From Rhodococcus sp. RD6.2 (lineage in GTDB: Bacteria > Actinomycetota > Actinomycetes > Mycobacteriales > Mycobacteriaceae), in the NCBI RefSeq assembly GCF_001040705.1, contig NZ_CVQP01000006.1, forward strand, positions 425,760 through 489,759: a stretch of DNA of 64,000 bases, given 5' to 3'. Shown in pieces: positions 18,485-27,355 of the stretch. Below the pieces are notes generated by a model. That model made no database searches, had not been told where the DNA came from, and saw only the letters and a list, made by a program, of their open reading frames with translations. The translations under genes and the position numbers were made by a program. Position 1 is the stretch's first letter. Each line of letters starts with the position of its first letter.

Positions 18485-19453
18485 CTAGTTGTTGGTGATC
18501 TGGAAGCCCTTGCCGGGGAACCCGGCCGCCTTAGAGTTCAGATCCGCAAGGATCGTCGTGGCAGGGGTGTTGACGAAGTACAAAAGGGTCTGCAGCCAAT
18601 GATACTTACGGGTAGTGATTCCCACCCATTTGGTGGAATTGTTCTGAACCCATACGGGTCCACCAGAATCCCCCGGTTGGTGGACAGCCCCGGCGTACAT
18701 TTGGCCGTCGGTGTAGTGGCTGATGGTGCCACAATTGGCGGCGTACGGCCTATCGGCTTGTGCGAGGTCCTGTGAGGTGATCGTGCCCGCGTGGCACACC
18801 ACACTCAGCGCAGGGGGGTTGGCTGGGTTTCCTGACGAATCGCTGAAGACCTCATTCATCTTGAACCATGGCACCGACGGCGTCACGACAGGACCAGGCT
18901 CGTATGTCGTCTGGGGACTGAACGGCTGTCCGTTGACATCACCGTACTTGGGAACAGTCATGACCATGCTGGACAGTTCCACATTGTCCGCGAACTCGAT
19001 CACCATGTAGTCGAGCTTGGTGTTAATCCCGGTGATGGGGTTTGCTTCCCGGTTGTCGGTCGTTATGTAGCGGATCCATCCAATCGGGGATGCAGTGTGA
19101 TCCCTCGTGAGATCTCGCCAGTCCCACACCGGATGGTTGTTTTTGTTGTTTTCGGTGACGAGATCACGCAGGGGAGCCCCCGGCCAGAAATTGCCGCCGT
19201 CGTTCGGATCTTCCTGACGTGGGTTGCAGTGCCCTGCGGTGATGCCTACCTTCCTCCCAGATGCGTCTGTTCCAACCGCACCGAGCGTGCAGGTGCCCAC
19301 TCTGCCAACCATGTCGTCGAACTTGAGCCGCATACCGGCCTGGACAACCTTGGTGGGCGTGACCGGGTCCGCGCCGGCCGTGCCGACGGTCAAAGTCAGA
19401 AGCATCGTCGCTGCCCCCGTCAAAGCCACGAAACCCCTTGTTAAACGCTTCAA
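18485..19453 (-). CDS. Secreted trypsin-like (S1) serine protease
   Basis: A 322-residue exported S1-family protease. A signal peptide (MKRLTRGFVALTG, hydrophobic to residue 25) ends at AGA-DP. The triad is His75 (ITAGHC), Asp148 (KLDYMV; Asp156 is a less likely alternative) and Ser263 (GDSGGPV). Paired cysteines (Cys55/76, 220/241) suggest disulfides. The start is a TTG at 19453 placed six bases after GGAGGGG; an ATG three codons earlier is out of frame. The gene is visibly less GC-rich than its neighbours and lies between excisionase and integrase fragments, so it looks like imported cargo. Target protein unknown. Confidence 0.85.
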   Translation of the reverse strand: MKRLTRGFVALTGAATMLLTLTVGTAGADPVTPTKVVQAGMRLKFDDMVGRVGTCTLGAVGTDASGRKVGITAGHCNPRQEDPNDGGNFWPGAPLRDLVTENNKNNHPVWDWRDLTRDHTASPIGWIRYITTDNREANPITGINTKLDYMVIEFADNVELSSMVMTVPKYGDVNGQPFSPQTTYEPGPVVTPSVPWFKMNEVFSDSSGNPANPPALSVVCHAGTITSQDLAQADRPYAANCGTISHYTDGQMYAGAVHQPGDSGGPVWVQNNSTKWVGITTRKYHWLQTLLYFVNTPATTILADLNSKAAGFPGKGFQITNN

Positions 19454-19544
19454 TTCATTCCCCTCCGTGGAGCACTGCGGTCGTTCAGGTGAACGACCCG
19501 AAGGAGAGTAGACCGCCTGGTCCTGTCTGGGCGCCGGATTGAGA

Positions 19545-19802
19545 GGATCGATCGGGAACCGAAACGCCACGGAGCCTCCCGGACGAGTTCACCTTCCACG
19601 ACCTCCGCCACTACATGGCGTCGCTGCTCATCTCGTCGGGCGCCGACATCAAGACCGTGCAGGCGCGGATGACACACGCAGCGCGAATACGACTCTCAAC
19701 GTCTACGCCCATCTGTGGCCGGATGCAGACGAGTCCACCCGCTCTGCGATCGGTGCTGTGATCGCGAAGCGGGTGGACTCGGCAAAATCTACTGCGTACT
19801 GA
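19545..19802 (+). pseudogene. Frameshifted C-terminal fragment of a tyrosine recombinase (phage-type integrase)
   Basis: One frame reads FTFHDLRHYMASLLISSGAD and on to QARMTHA, the Arg box of tyrosine recombinases; the next frame continues SANTTLNVYAHLW with the catalytic tyrosine and ends at 19802. One base is missing near 19679, exactly inside the usual H-A/S-S-x-x-T-T-L motif. The N-terminal core-binding half is absent. This is a dead integrase remnant of an element that once occupied the glnA1 flank. From 19454 to 19545 lies only the protease promoter region. No tRNA gene or clear attachment repeat was found. Confidence 0.8.
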
Positions 19803-19859
19803 CTGCGTACCGAGACGGTCTCTCAACCGCCCCGGCACAGGTCAGATGGTGCGAACGAC

Positions 19860-21296
19860 TTACACGTCGTAGTAGAGCTGGAACTCGTAGGGGTGCGGCC
19901 GCAGGTTCACGGGCGCGATCTCCTGCTCACGCTTGATCGAGATCCAGGTCTCGATCAGGTCGGTGGTGAACACGCCACCCTCGGTGAGGTAGTCGTGATC
20001 CTGCTCGAGACGGTTGATGACGGCCTCGAGGCTGGTGGGGGCCTGCGGGATGTTGCGGGCCTCCTCCGGCGGGAGCTCGTAGAGGTCCTTGTCGACCGGA
20101 GCCATCGGCTCGATCTTGTTCTTGATGCCGTCCAGGCCGGCCATCATCTGAGCCGCGAAGTTCAGGTACGGGTTGCCCGAGGAGTCCGGCGCGCGGAACT
20201 CGAGGCGCTTGGCCTTCGGGTTGTTGCCGGTGATCGGGATACGGACCGCAGCCGAACGGTTGCGCTGGCTGTACACGAGGTTGATGGGGGCCTCGTAGCC
20301 GGGAACCAGACGGTGGTACGAGTTGATCGTCGGGTTCGTGAACGCCAGCAGCGACGGCGCGTGGTGCAGGATGCCGCCGATGTACCAGCGGGCCAGGTCG
20401 GACAGGCCTGCGTAGCCGGACTCGTCGTGGAACAGCGGCTTGCCGTCCTTCCACAGCGACTGGTGCACGTGCATGCCCGAGCCGTTGTCGCCGAAGAGCG
20501 GCTTCGGCATGAAGGTGGCGGACTTGCCGTGCTGCCAGCAGGTGTTCTTGACGATGTACTTGAACAGCTGCAGGTCGTCGGCCGCGGCGAGGAGGGTGTT
20601 GAACTTGTAGTTGATCTCCTGCTGGCCGCCGGTGCCGACCTCGTGGTGGCCGCGCTCGAGCTCGAAGCCCGCGTTGGTCAGGTTGGTGGAGATCTCGTCG
20701 CGCAGGTCGACGTAGTGGTCGTACGGGGCGACGGGGAAGTAGCCACCCTTCGCGCGGACCTTGTAGCCGAGGTTCGGGCTGCCGTCGGCGTTGCGCTCGT
20801 TGCCGGTGTTCCAGGAGCCGGACACGGCGTCCAGCTTGTAGAACGCGCCGTTCATGTTCGACTCGTAGGAGACGTTGTCGAAGATGTAGAACTCGGCCTC
20901 GGCACCGAAGAAGGCGGTGTCGGCGATGCCGGTCGACTTCAGGTACTCCTCGGCCTTGCGCGCGACGTTGCGGGGGTCGCGGCTGTAGGACTCGCGGGTG
21001 AAGGGGTCGTGGACGAAGAAGTTGATGTTCAGCGTCTTCGCGGCACGGAACGGGTCGATCTGCGCGGTGGTGACATCCGGGAGCAGCATCATGTCGGACT
21101 CGTGGATCGACTGGAAGCCACGGACCGAGGAGCCGTCGAACGCCAGACCGTCCTCGAACACGTCCTTGTTGAACGCGGAGGCCGGAATCGAGAAGTGCTG
21201 CTGGACGCCCGGCAGGTCACTGAATCGAATGTCGACGTACTCGACCTGTTCGTCCGCGATGTACTTGATGACCTCTTCGGCCGTGCTGAACGCCAC
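19860..21296 (-). CDS. glnA1: Glutamine synthetase type I (GSI-beta), main biosynthetic enzyme
   Basis: The principal glutamine synthetase, 478 residues. The N-terminal beta-grasp domain (FAFDGSS-like [12 protein letters not shown]), metal and ammonium residues ([21 protein letters not shown]), HVHQSLW and RLEFRAPD are all present. The adenylylation site [10 protein letters not shown] puts Tyr at 406, the same number as in M. tuberculosis GlnA1, so GlnE encoded at 4.1-7.1 kb can switch it. The ATG at 21296 is followed by the conserved [10 protein letters not shown] near-perfect GlnR box lies about 100 bases upstream. It is divergent from the RDD gene as in M. tuberculosis. Confidence 0.98.
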   Translation of the reverse strand: MAFSTAEEVIKYIADEQVEYVDIRFSDLPGVQQHFSIPASAFNKDVFEDGLAFDGSSVRGFQSIHESDMMLLPDVTTAQIDPFRAAKTLNINFFVHDPFTRESYSRDPRNVARKAEEYLKSTGIADTAFFGAEAEFYIFDNVSYESNMNGAFYKLDAVSGSWNTGNERNADGSPNLGYKVRAKGGYFPVAPYDHYVDLRDEISTNLTNAGFELERGHHEVGTGGQQEINYKFNTLLAAADDLQLFKYIVKNTCWQHGKSATFMPKPLFGDNGSGMHVHQSLWKDGKPLFHDESGYAGLSDLARWYIGGILHHAPSLLAFTNPTINSYHRLVPGYEAPINLVYSQRNRSAAVRIPITGNNPKAKRLEFRAPDSSGNPYLNFAAQMMAGLDGIKNKIEPMAPVDKDLYELPPEEARNIPQAPTSLEAVINRLEQDHDYLTEGGVFTTDLIETWISIKREQEIAPVNLRPHPYEFQLYYDV

Positions 21297-21392
21297 GCTT
21301 GTGCTCCTTCAGTTGGGTCCCAGCCAATGTTGATGCGGCGGGTTCGTCGAGGTGACGGTATGGACTCGGTGTTGCCCAACAATCAAGTCCAT

Positions 21393-21408
21393 GTTTCGCC
21401 AGTGTTAC
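21393..21408 (-). promoter_or_regulatory. GlnR box upstream of glnA1
   Basis: Read on the minus strand the site is GTAAC-N6-GAAAC, an exact match to the actinobacterial GlnR consensus GTnAC-N6-GaAAC. It lies 97 bases before the glnA1 start, the usual place for a GlnR site, and may also touch the divergent RDD promoter. Confidence 0.75.
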
Positions 21409-21486
21409 ACGTCGCGATATACGACGTAGGTCACATCGGTCGAGCGGCCGAGGTGAGCAGATCAGCGCACCGCCTATCCTGGACAC

Positions 21487-21960
21487 ATGGCGCGCATGAC
21501 TGGTTCCTGGCTCTCCGGCCCCACGGCCGCACTCCCGATCGACGACGACGGTACGCCGAAGTATCGGGGCGAGCGCATCGGACTTCCGGCGACCGGCCGC
21601 GGCTCACTCGTCGGCTCCGGGCACCGGATCGGCGCGCTGATGCTCGACTGGCTGATGGCGGGAGGCGTCGCGATCCTGATCCTCGGCGGAGACGCGCTCG
21701 ACCCCCGGCTGTCCAGCGTCGTGCTGATCGTGTGGTTCCTCGTCGGCATCGTCACGGTGACGCTCTTCTCGTTCACGCCAGGCCAGTACATCGTGGGACT
21801 TCAGGTTGCGCGCATCGACAAGCCCGTCGGCGTCGGAATCGTTCGCGCACTCGCCAGGCAGGTGTTGCTCGTCTTCATGGTTCCGCCGCTCATCACCGAC
21901 GTCGACGGCCGCGGCATGCACGATCGCGCGACCGGAACCGCGCTGGTCCGCAGCCGGTAG
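21487..21960 (+). CDS. RDD-family membrane protein
   Basis: A 157-residue membrane protein of the RDD family. The Arg of the signature is in GSGHRIGALMLDWLMAGG, the first Asp-containing membrane helix; a second helix (LSSVVLIVWFLVGIVTVTLF) leads to the conserved FSFTPGQYIVGLQVARID, and a third segment (VLLVFMVPPLITD) precedes DGRGMHDRATGTALVR. It corresponds to the small gene between glnA1 and the DUF4191 gene in M. tuberculosis (Rv2219A). Function is not established; RDD proteins are often proposed as transporters. Confidence 0.88.
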   Translation: MARMTGSWLSGPTAALPIDDDGTPKYRGERIGLPATGRGSLVGSGHRIGALMLDWLMAGGVAILILGGDALDPRLSSVVLIVWFLVGIVTVTLFSFTPGQYIVGLQVARIDKPVGVGIVRALARQVLLVFMVPPLITDVDGRGMHDRATGTALVRSR

Positions 21961-22064
21961 CAGCCGAGGCTGTGCAGTCAAGGGCCGTAACACGCACGAT
22001 GTCAGTGGTGCGCCCGCCGAGACCCTGCCCCTGATCGGTACGCGTTCTCCGCACCACACAGCGC

Positions 22065-22122
22065 AAAAAGCTCACGACCACGTCACTCGAATCGAGAGAT
22101 CCGAAGTGACGTGGTCGTGAGC
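22065..22122 (-). terminator. Intrinsic terminator of the DUF4191 gene
   Basis: Arms 22070-22087 and 22105-22122 are perfect 18-bp complements with a 17-base loop; on the minus strand the stem is followed by a run of five T (22065-22069). This is the most canonical intrinsic terminator in the window. Confidence 0.85.
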
Positions 22123-22144
22123 ATTGTGCGAAGCGTCTGAGCGC

Positions 22145-22900
22145 CTACCGGCGGCGGATCGTGCGCTGCACGCCCTTCATCTTGGCGCCGCCGGGGACCG
22201 GGCCCTTGGGCATGGCCGGGCCGCCGCGGGTGCCGAGTGCGGTGAGCCGCGACTCGATGGAGTCCATGCGCTTGGTGTCGATGTTGCGCGGCAGCTTCGT
22301 CAGGTACTTCTGCAGCTGACCGAGCGGCACCTGACCTTCGTCGTTGCCGACGACGATGTCGTAGATCGGGGTGTCGCCGACGAGTCGTGCGACCTTCTTC
22401 TTCTCCTGGGCGAGGAGCGGCTTGACCCGCTGCGGCGCGCCCTCGGCGACGAGGATGATGCCGGGGCGGCCGATGACGCGGTGCACAGCGTCGAGCTGGG
22501 TGGTGCCGGCGATCGTGTTGGTGACTCGCCAGCCGCCCTGCAGGTTGTCGAGTGCCCACGCGGCAGCTCCGGCCTGACCGTCGGCCTTGCCGTAGACGGT
22601 GCGCTGCACGCGGCGACCGAAGATGACGAACGCAGCGAGCACGCCGAGCAGGATGCCGACGGGAAGCAGGAACCACTGGATCCCGAAGGGCAGTCCGATC
22701 AGGAACAGCACGACGGTGATGCCGACGAGCGCGCCGATCATCAGCGGCAAAAGGAGCTTGTCTTCCTTGCGCTGAAGCTGGAATGCCTGCCACAGCTGAG
22801 TGCGTCGCTCCTTCGACGCCGCCTTGCGCGCCGCCTTTGCAGCGGCCTTCGCCTCTTTCGATGCCTTGCCCGCTTTGCCGGACCTACTGCCGTTCGCCAT
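22145..22900 (-). CDS. DUF4191 membrane protein (Rv2219 family)
   Basis: A 251-residue protein with a very basic, Ala/Lys-rich N-terminus (residues 1-45), two adjacent membrane helices (about residues 52-93) and a cytosolic C-terminal domain of about 150 residues ending in a basic tail. It matches the DUF4191 family of actinobacteria and sits next to lipA as Rv2219 does. The cytosolic part has GIILVAEGAPQRVKPLL and a KKKVARLVGDTPIYDIVVGN stretch split by a turn; no catalytic motif is recognised. The ATG at 22900 follows GTGAGGT. Function unknown. Confidence 0.88.
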   Translation of the reverse strand: MANGSRSGKAGKASKEAKAAAKAARKAASKERRTQLWQAFQLQRKEDKLLLPLMIGALVGITVVLFLIGLPFGIQWFLLPVGILLGVLAAFVIFGRRVQRTVYGKADGQAGAAAWALDNLQGGWRVTNTIAGTTQLDAVHRVIGRPGIILVAEGAPQRVKPLLAQEKKKVARLVGDTPIYDIVVGNDEGQVPLGQLQKYLTKLPRNIDTKRMDSIESRLTALGTRGGPAMPKGPVPGGAKMKGVQRTIRRR

Positions 22901-22956
22901 ACCTCACAGGATACGACCAGGCCCGGTCGCCGATCACACCCGACCGGGCCGGGATG

Positions 22957-23994
22957 TCAGGCGCGAGCGAGACGCGCGAGCAACGAACCTGCTTCCTGGG
23001 AAGCGCTGCCCTCGTCCGCGAGGTGCGCCTGCCCCTCGGGGAGAGCGCGGCCGTGGTGGGCCATCGCCTGCGCGTACAGCCGTCCCGCCCGATACGACGA
23101 CCGGACGAGGGGACCGGCCATGACGCCCGCGAATCCGAGTTCGGTCGCGAAGTCGGAGTGGTCGACGAACTCCTCCGGCTTGACCCAGCGCTCGACGGGA
23201 TGGTGTCGCGGCGACGGGCGCAGGTACTGGGTGATGGTGATGATGTCGCAGCCGGCCTCGTGCAGGTCGACCATCGCCGCCTGCACCTCCTCCGGCGTCT
23301 CGCCCATGCCCAGGATCAGGTTGGACTTGGTGACCAGGCCGAAGTCGCGCGCGGCGGTGATCACCGCGAGGGAACGTTCGTAGCGGAACGCGGGACGGAT
23401 CCGCTTGAAGATCCGCGGCACCGTCTCCAGGTTGTGCGCGAGGACCTCGGGGCGCGCGTCGAAGACCTCGGCGAGCAGGTCCGGGTTCGCATGGAAGTCG
23501 GGGATCAGGTTCTCGACGCCGGTGTTCGGGTTGAGGGCGTGGATCTGGCGGACCGTTTCCGCGTACAGCCAGGCGCCCTCGTCGGGCAGGTCGTCGCGTG
23601 CGACGCCGGTGATCGTCGAGTACCGCAGCCCCATCGACCGGACCGACTCGGCGACGCGCCGCGGCTCGTCACGGTCGAGGTCGGCGGGCTTGCCGGTGTC
23701 GATCTGGCAGAAGTCGCATCGCCGGGTGCACTGGTCGCCGCCGATCAGGAAGGTGGCCTCGCGGTCTTCCCAGCACTCGTAGATGTTGGGGCAACCGGCC
23801 TCCTCGCACACCGTGTGCAGGCCTTCGGACTTCACCAGCGACTTCAGTTCGCTGTACTCCGGCCCCATCTTGGCGCGGGTCTTGATCCAGTTCGGCTTCC
23901 GCTCGATCGGAGTCTCGGCGTTACGGACCTCGATGCGGAGCAGCTTGCGCCCTTGTGGGGCGGCGGAGGGTGAGTTCTCGGGTGCCACAGTCAC
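22957..23994 (-). CDS. lipA: Lipoyl synthase
   Basis: A radical-SAM enzyme that inserts two sulfurs into protein-bound octanoyl groups. The 345-residue product holds the auxiliary cluster motif (CEEAGC and following EC in NIYEC), the radical-SAM motif CTRRCDFC, and the C-terminal RSSYRAG whose Ser ligates the auxiliary cluster. The GTG at 23994 (or a second GTG two codons on) gives a short leader before the conserved [10 protein letters not shown]; the ribosome site is weak. A C-terminal extension of about 25 residues goes beyond M. tuberculosis LipA. It follows lipB by 38 bases, so both serve the E2 protein encoded just upstream. Confidence 0.96.
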   Translation of the reverse strand: MTVAPENSPSAAPQGRKLLRIEVRNAETPIERKPNWIKTRAKMGPEYSELKSLVKSEGLHTVCEEAGCPNIYECWEDREATFLIGGDQCTRRCDFCQIDTGKPADLDRDEPRRVAESVRSMGLRYSTITGVARDDLPDEGAWLYAETVRQIHALNPNTGVENLIPDFHANPDLLAEVFDARPEVLAHNLETVPRIFKRIRPAFRYERSLAVITAARDFGLVTKSNLILGMGETPEEVQAAMVDLHEAGCDIITITQYLRPSPRHHPVERWVKPEEFVDHSDFATELGFAGVMAGPLVRSSYRAGRLYAQAMAHHGRALPEGQAHLADEGSASQEAGSLLARLARA

Positions 23995-24032
23995 GAAATC
24001 GATGCTACGCCCGTCACATTCTCGGCCCGCGG

Positions 24033-24797
24033 TCAGCCGAACCGATGCGTGGTGAAAGCCGGTGCGGCGGCGTCGCCGGACGGGAAGACGTTGCGTTCGA
24101 TGTCGTGATCGGCGACTGGGAGGGTGCCGGCGAACGCCGCGACGACGGCCTCGACCACGGCCGGTACGACGTCGGAAACCGTTACCCTCCTGCCCAATTC
24201 GCCGGACAGTGAGGAGACACCCGCGTCCGTGATGCCGCAGGGCACGATGTCGTCGAAGCGGTCGAGAGCGGCGTCGCAGTTGAGGGAGAAGCCGTGCAGC
24301 GCGACCCCGCGCTGGACCCGGACACCGATCGCGGCGATCTTGCGTTCCGGCAGCCACACGCCGTCGCGCATACCCGCCGCCAGCCACACGCCGGACCGGC
24401 CCTCCACCCGACCGCAGTCGAGGCCGAGATCGGTGCAGACCGTGATCAGCGCCTCCTCGATGCGGCGCACGTAGTTCACGACGTCGACCGGTTCGGCGAG
24501 CTTGACGATCGGATAGCCGACGAGCTGACCGGGACCGTGCCAGGTGATCTTCCCGCCCCGGTCGACGTCGATGACGGGGGTTCCGTCCGTCGGGCGGTCC
24601 TCCGGTTGGGTGCGCCTGCCCGCGGTGTAGACGGAGGGATGCTCGAGGAGCAGCAGGGTGTCGCGGCCGAGGTCGTTGGCGCGGTCGTCGGCGAGCCGAC
24701 GTTGCAGTTCCCAGGCCTCGAGGTAGTCGACCAGGCCGAGCTCGCGGATGTCGAGAGGTTCACTGTCGGTGCGGACGGAAGAGGTGACCCTGGTCAT
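24033..24797 (-). CDS. lipB: Octanoyl-(acyl-carrier-protein)--protein N-octanoyltransferase
   Basis: LipB moves octanoate from ACP to the lysine of lipoyl domains. The 254-residue product has the N-terminal QRRLADDRA region, [15 protein letters not shown], the substrate loop [17 protein letters not shown] near residue 80, the active Lys in [11 protein letters not shown] and the catalytic Cys in [12 protein letters not shown]. The ATG at 24797 is the first good start; no clear Shine-Dalgarno is visible. A perfect 18-bp hairpin separates it from sucB upstream, so lipB-lipA appear to have their own promoter in the 137-base gap. Confidence 0.96.
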   Translation of the reverse strand: MTRVTSSVRTDSEPLDIRELGLVDYLEAWELQRRLADDRANDLGRDTLLLLEHPSVYTAGRRTQPEDRPTDGTPVIDVDRGGKITWHGPGQLVGYPIVKLAEPVDVVNYVRRIEEALITVCTDLGLDCGRVEGRSGVWLAAGMRDGVWLPERKIAAIGVRVQRGVALHGFSLNCDAALDRFDDIVPCGITDAGVSSLSGELGRRVTVSDVVPAVVEAVVAAFAGTLPVADHDIERNVFPSGDAAAPAFTTHRFG

Positions 24798-24875
24798 TCT
24801 CGACACGCTACGCCTGGCGTCGGGTCGCGCATCGCGTGCCTCTCGCCCGACCGTGAGATGAACTGGCCAGACACG

Positions 24876-24917
24876 CGAATCGGGGTGTCGCCGACGGTAC
24901 GGCGACACCCCGATTCG
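24876..24917 (-). terminator. Terminator-like hairpin after the E2 gene
   Basis: Arms 24876-24893 and 24900-24917 are exact 18-bp complements around a 6-base loop, beginning 16 bases after the sucB/dlaT stop codon. No U-tract. Confidence 0.75.
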
Positions 24918-24933
24918 GTGGAGCGAGAAATTC

Positions 24934-26679
24934 CTACAGGCCGAGATCCGCGTCGAACGCGGCTTCCTCGAGACGCTGCTTGATCGTCGTCAGGAACCGA
25001 CCGGCGTCGGCGCCGTCGATCAGGCGGTGGTCGTAGGTCAGCGGCAGGTAGCACATCGACCGGACGCCGATGGACTCGTTGCCGTTGTCGTCGGTGACCA
25101 CCATCGGACGCTTGACGATGGCGCCGGTGCCCAGCATCGCCGCCTGCGGCGGAACCAGGATCGGGGTGTCGAACAGTGCACCCTGGCTGCCGATGTTGGT
25201 GATGGTGAAGGTGCCACCGGCCAACTCGTCCGGCTTGAGGCCGCCGGTGCGGGCGCGCTTGGCGATGTCCGCGATCGCGCGAGCCAGACCGGCGAGCGAC
25301 AGGTCTCCGGCGTTGTGGATGACCGGGGAGAGCAGACCCTGCTCGGTGTCCACGGCGATGCCGAGGTGGACGGCCGCGTGGTAGGTGATCTCCTTGGCGT
25401 CCTCGTTGTAGCTGGCGTTGACGTTCGGGTGCGCGCCGAGTGCCTCGACGACGGCCTTCGCGAAGAACGGCAGGAACGTCAGGTTGACGCCCTCACGATC
25501 CGAGAAGCCGGCCTTGGCCTGCTTGCGGAGCGCCGCGATCGTGGTGACGTCGACCTCGAAGGTCTGGGTCAGCTGCGCGGTGGTCTGCAGCGACTCCCGG
25601 GTCTTGACCGCCGTGATCTGGCGGATCCGGTTGACCTTCTGCGTGGTGCCACGAAGGTGTGCGAGTTCCGGACGCACACCCGCTGCCGCGGCGGCCGGGG
25701 CCGATGCGGCCGGAGCTGCCGCGGCGGGCGCAGCGGCCGGAGCCTTCTTCGCCTCGGCGGCGGCCAGGACGTCCTGCTTGCGGATGCGGCCACCGACACC
25801 GGTGCCGGTGACGGAGGCGAGGTCGACACCGTTCTCGGTGGCGAGCTTGCGCACGAGCGGGGTCACGTACGGCGTCGAGTCGCTGCTCGGAGCGGCAGCG
25901 GGCGCCGGGGCAGCGGCTGCAGGCGCAGGTGCGGGAGCCGGTGCGGCAGGCGCGGGTGCCGGGGCCGGCGCCGGGGCAGGCGCAGCTGCTGCGGGTGCCG
26001 GGGGAGCAGGCGGTACCGGGGGAGCAGGCGGTGCCGGGGGAGCGGCAGGCGCTGCCGGTGCGGCGGCCGGGGTGCCGGAGCCGACGACGGCGAGCTGCGC
26101 GCCGACCGCGATGGTGTCGTCTTCCTGCGCATTGATCTCGAGCAGGGTTCCCGCGACCGGGGAGGGGATCTCGGTGTCGACCTTGTCGGTGGAGACCTCG
26201 AGGAGTGGCTCGTCGACGGCGACCTCGTCACCGACGGCCTTGAGCCAGCGGGTGACGGTGCCCTCGGTGACGGACTCGCCGAGCTCGGGCATGGTGACCG
26301 GGGTGCCGGATGCCGGGGCCGCGGGCGCGGCAGGTGCGGCGGGCGCGGGTGCAGCCGGGGCCGCGGGAGCCTCCGCGGCGGGCGCGGCGGGAGCCTCGAC
26401 TGCGGGAGCCGCAGGGGCCGCGGGTGCTGCGGGGGCGTCGTCGGCGCCACCGATGACTCCGAGCTCACCACCGATCTCGACGGTGTCGTCCTCCTGCGCG
26501 ACGATCTTGGTCAGGATGCCGGCAGCAGGCGAGGGGATCTCGGTGTCGACCTTGTCTGTGGAGACTTCGAGCAGGGGCTCGTCGAGTTCAACCGTGTCTC
26601 CCTCCTGCTTGAGCCACCTCGTGACGGTTCCCTCGGTGACGCTCTCACCGAGAGCCGGCATCTGGACGGAGAAGGCCAT
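24934..26679 (-). CDS. sucB: Dihydrolipoamide acyltransferase (E2) with two lipoyl domains, DlaT/SucB type
   Basis: The E2 core of a 2-oxoacid dehydrogenase complex; in mycobacteria this gene (dlaT) serves pyruvate dehydrogenase and peroxynitrite defence. The 581-residue protein has two N-terminal lipoyl domains with modified lysines at Lys43 and Lys166 (both in [12 protein letters not shown]), long Ala/Pro linkers, a peripheral-subunit-binding domain near residue 300 ([14 protein letters not shown]) and the acyltransferase domain ending in the catalytic [14 protein letters not shown]. The ATG at 26679 gives [14 protein letters not shown]; upstream open sequence was rejected. lipB and lipA follow directly. 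The symbol sucB is the common annotation; dlaT is equally apt. Confidence 0.94.
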   Translation of the reverse strand: MAFSVQMPALGESVTEGTVTRWLKQEGDTVELDEPLLEVSTDKVDTEIPSPAAGILTKIVAQEDDTVEIGGELGVIGGADDAPAAPAAPAAPAVEAPAAPAAEAPAAPAAPAPAAPAAPAAPASGTPVTMPELGESVTEGTVTRWLKAVGDEVAVDEPLLEVSTDKVDTEIPSPVAGTLLEINAQEDDTIAVGAQLAVVGSGTPAAAPAAPAAPPAPPAPPVPPAPPAPAAAAPAPAPAPAPAPAAPAPAPAPAAAAPAPAAAPSSDSTPYVTPLVRKLATENGVDLASVTGTGVGGRIRKQDVLAAAEAKKAPAAAPAAAAPAASAPAAAAAGVRPELAHLRGTTQKVNRIRQITAVKTRESLQTTAQLTQTFEVDVTTIAALRKQAKAGFSDREGVNLTFLPFFAKAVVEALGAHPNVNASYNEDAKEITYHAAVHLGIAVDTEQGLLSPVIHNAGDLSLAGLARAIADIAKRARTGGLKPDELAGGTFTITNIGSQGALFDTPILVPPQAAMLGTGAIVKRPMVVTDDNGNESIGVRSMCYLPLTYDHRLIDGADAGRFLTTIKQRLEEAAFDADLGL

Positions 26680-26948
26680 TTCTTTTGACTCCTCGACAGT
26701 TGTGTTCGGGTTTGTGAGTTTGTCGACTTGTGGTCGAAATTCATTTTGCAGTACGGGCGCTGCCTCGGGTTGGGCTGCGATGGATGAACACGCCGTCCGA
26801 ACAGCCGCGCCGCGGTGCGTACTCATCCTTACACCTACGCGGATCCGCCGTCCGATGAGGGCCGCATCACAACGTCTCACCAACCTCACAGCATTCGCTG
26901 GCACACTGCAATTGCACAGGTGTGTGGGATCGGAACGAGGTGAGCGCG

Positions 26949-27284
26949 ATGGGGCTGCGTACGAAACTGTTCGGCTCTTCCCACCGGAAAGGTGAGCGGG
27001 TCCGCGACGAGGACGCCGCCTACCTCGCGAACTGGGCGCGTTCCCACATCGGAGTCGAGGCCTTCGTCGAACCGAAGACCACCGTCACGCCCACGACCGT
27101 CGTCCTCGTCGCGAACGACGGCGCGTGGACGCGTCGCGCGGTCGGCGGTGAGCGCGGTGCCCGCAAACTCGGCCACGACCTGCGCATCCCCGTGTACGAC
27201 GTGCGCAAGACCGGGTATCCGCAGCGGATGCGCGACTACGACTCGCGGCAGCGGATCCTCCGCAAACGCGCCCGGGAGGCGTGA
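26949..27284 (+). CDS. Conserved small cytosolic protein of unknown function
   Basis: A 111-residue basic protein starting [11 protein letters not shown]. The middle shows three predicted strands ([12 protein letters not shown], then [13 protein letters not shown]) and the end is an Arg/Lys-rich helix ([12 protein letters not shown]). It resembles small conserved actinobacterial hypotheticals sometimes labelled oxidoreductase, without an identifiable cofactor motif. The ATG at 26949 is backed by GAGGTGA; the frame extends to 26922. It is divergent from sucB across 269 bases and convergent with pepA. Codon use matches the neighbours, so it is very likely a real gene; no function is proposed. 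Confidence 0.72.
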   Translation: MGLRTKLFGSSHRKGERVRDEDAAYLANWARSHIGVEAFVEPKTTVTPTTVVLVANDGAWTRRAVGGERGARKLGHDLRIPVYDVRKTGYPQRMRDYDSRQRILRKRAREA

Positions 27285-27299
27285 GCGGCGACACCGCCC

Positions 27300-27340
27300 G
27301 TGCGTGATCCTCACACCCCGGGGGAGCGAGAATCACGCAC
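27300..27340. terminator. Terminator-like hairpin at a convergent junction
   Basis: Arms 27300-27312 and 27328-27340 pair over 13 positions with one mismatch, loop 15 bases. It lies between the small protein gene and pepA and carries the same GTGCGTGA core as the hairpin at 11973-12018. Confidence 0.6.
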
Positions 27341-27355
27341 AGGCGTGCGGCACGC

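Noticed and set aside
19780-19815. Repeated TGCGTAC near the integrase end as an attachment site
   Set aside because: The copies are 7 bases and adjacent; no matching partner was found at the other side of the scar and no tRNA gene is present.
25027-26995. Gly/Ala-rich plus-strand frames opposite sucB
   Set aside because: They are the complement of the Ala/Pro linkers between lipoyl domains.
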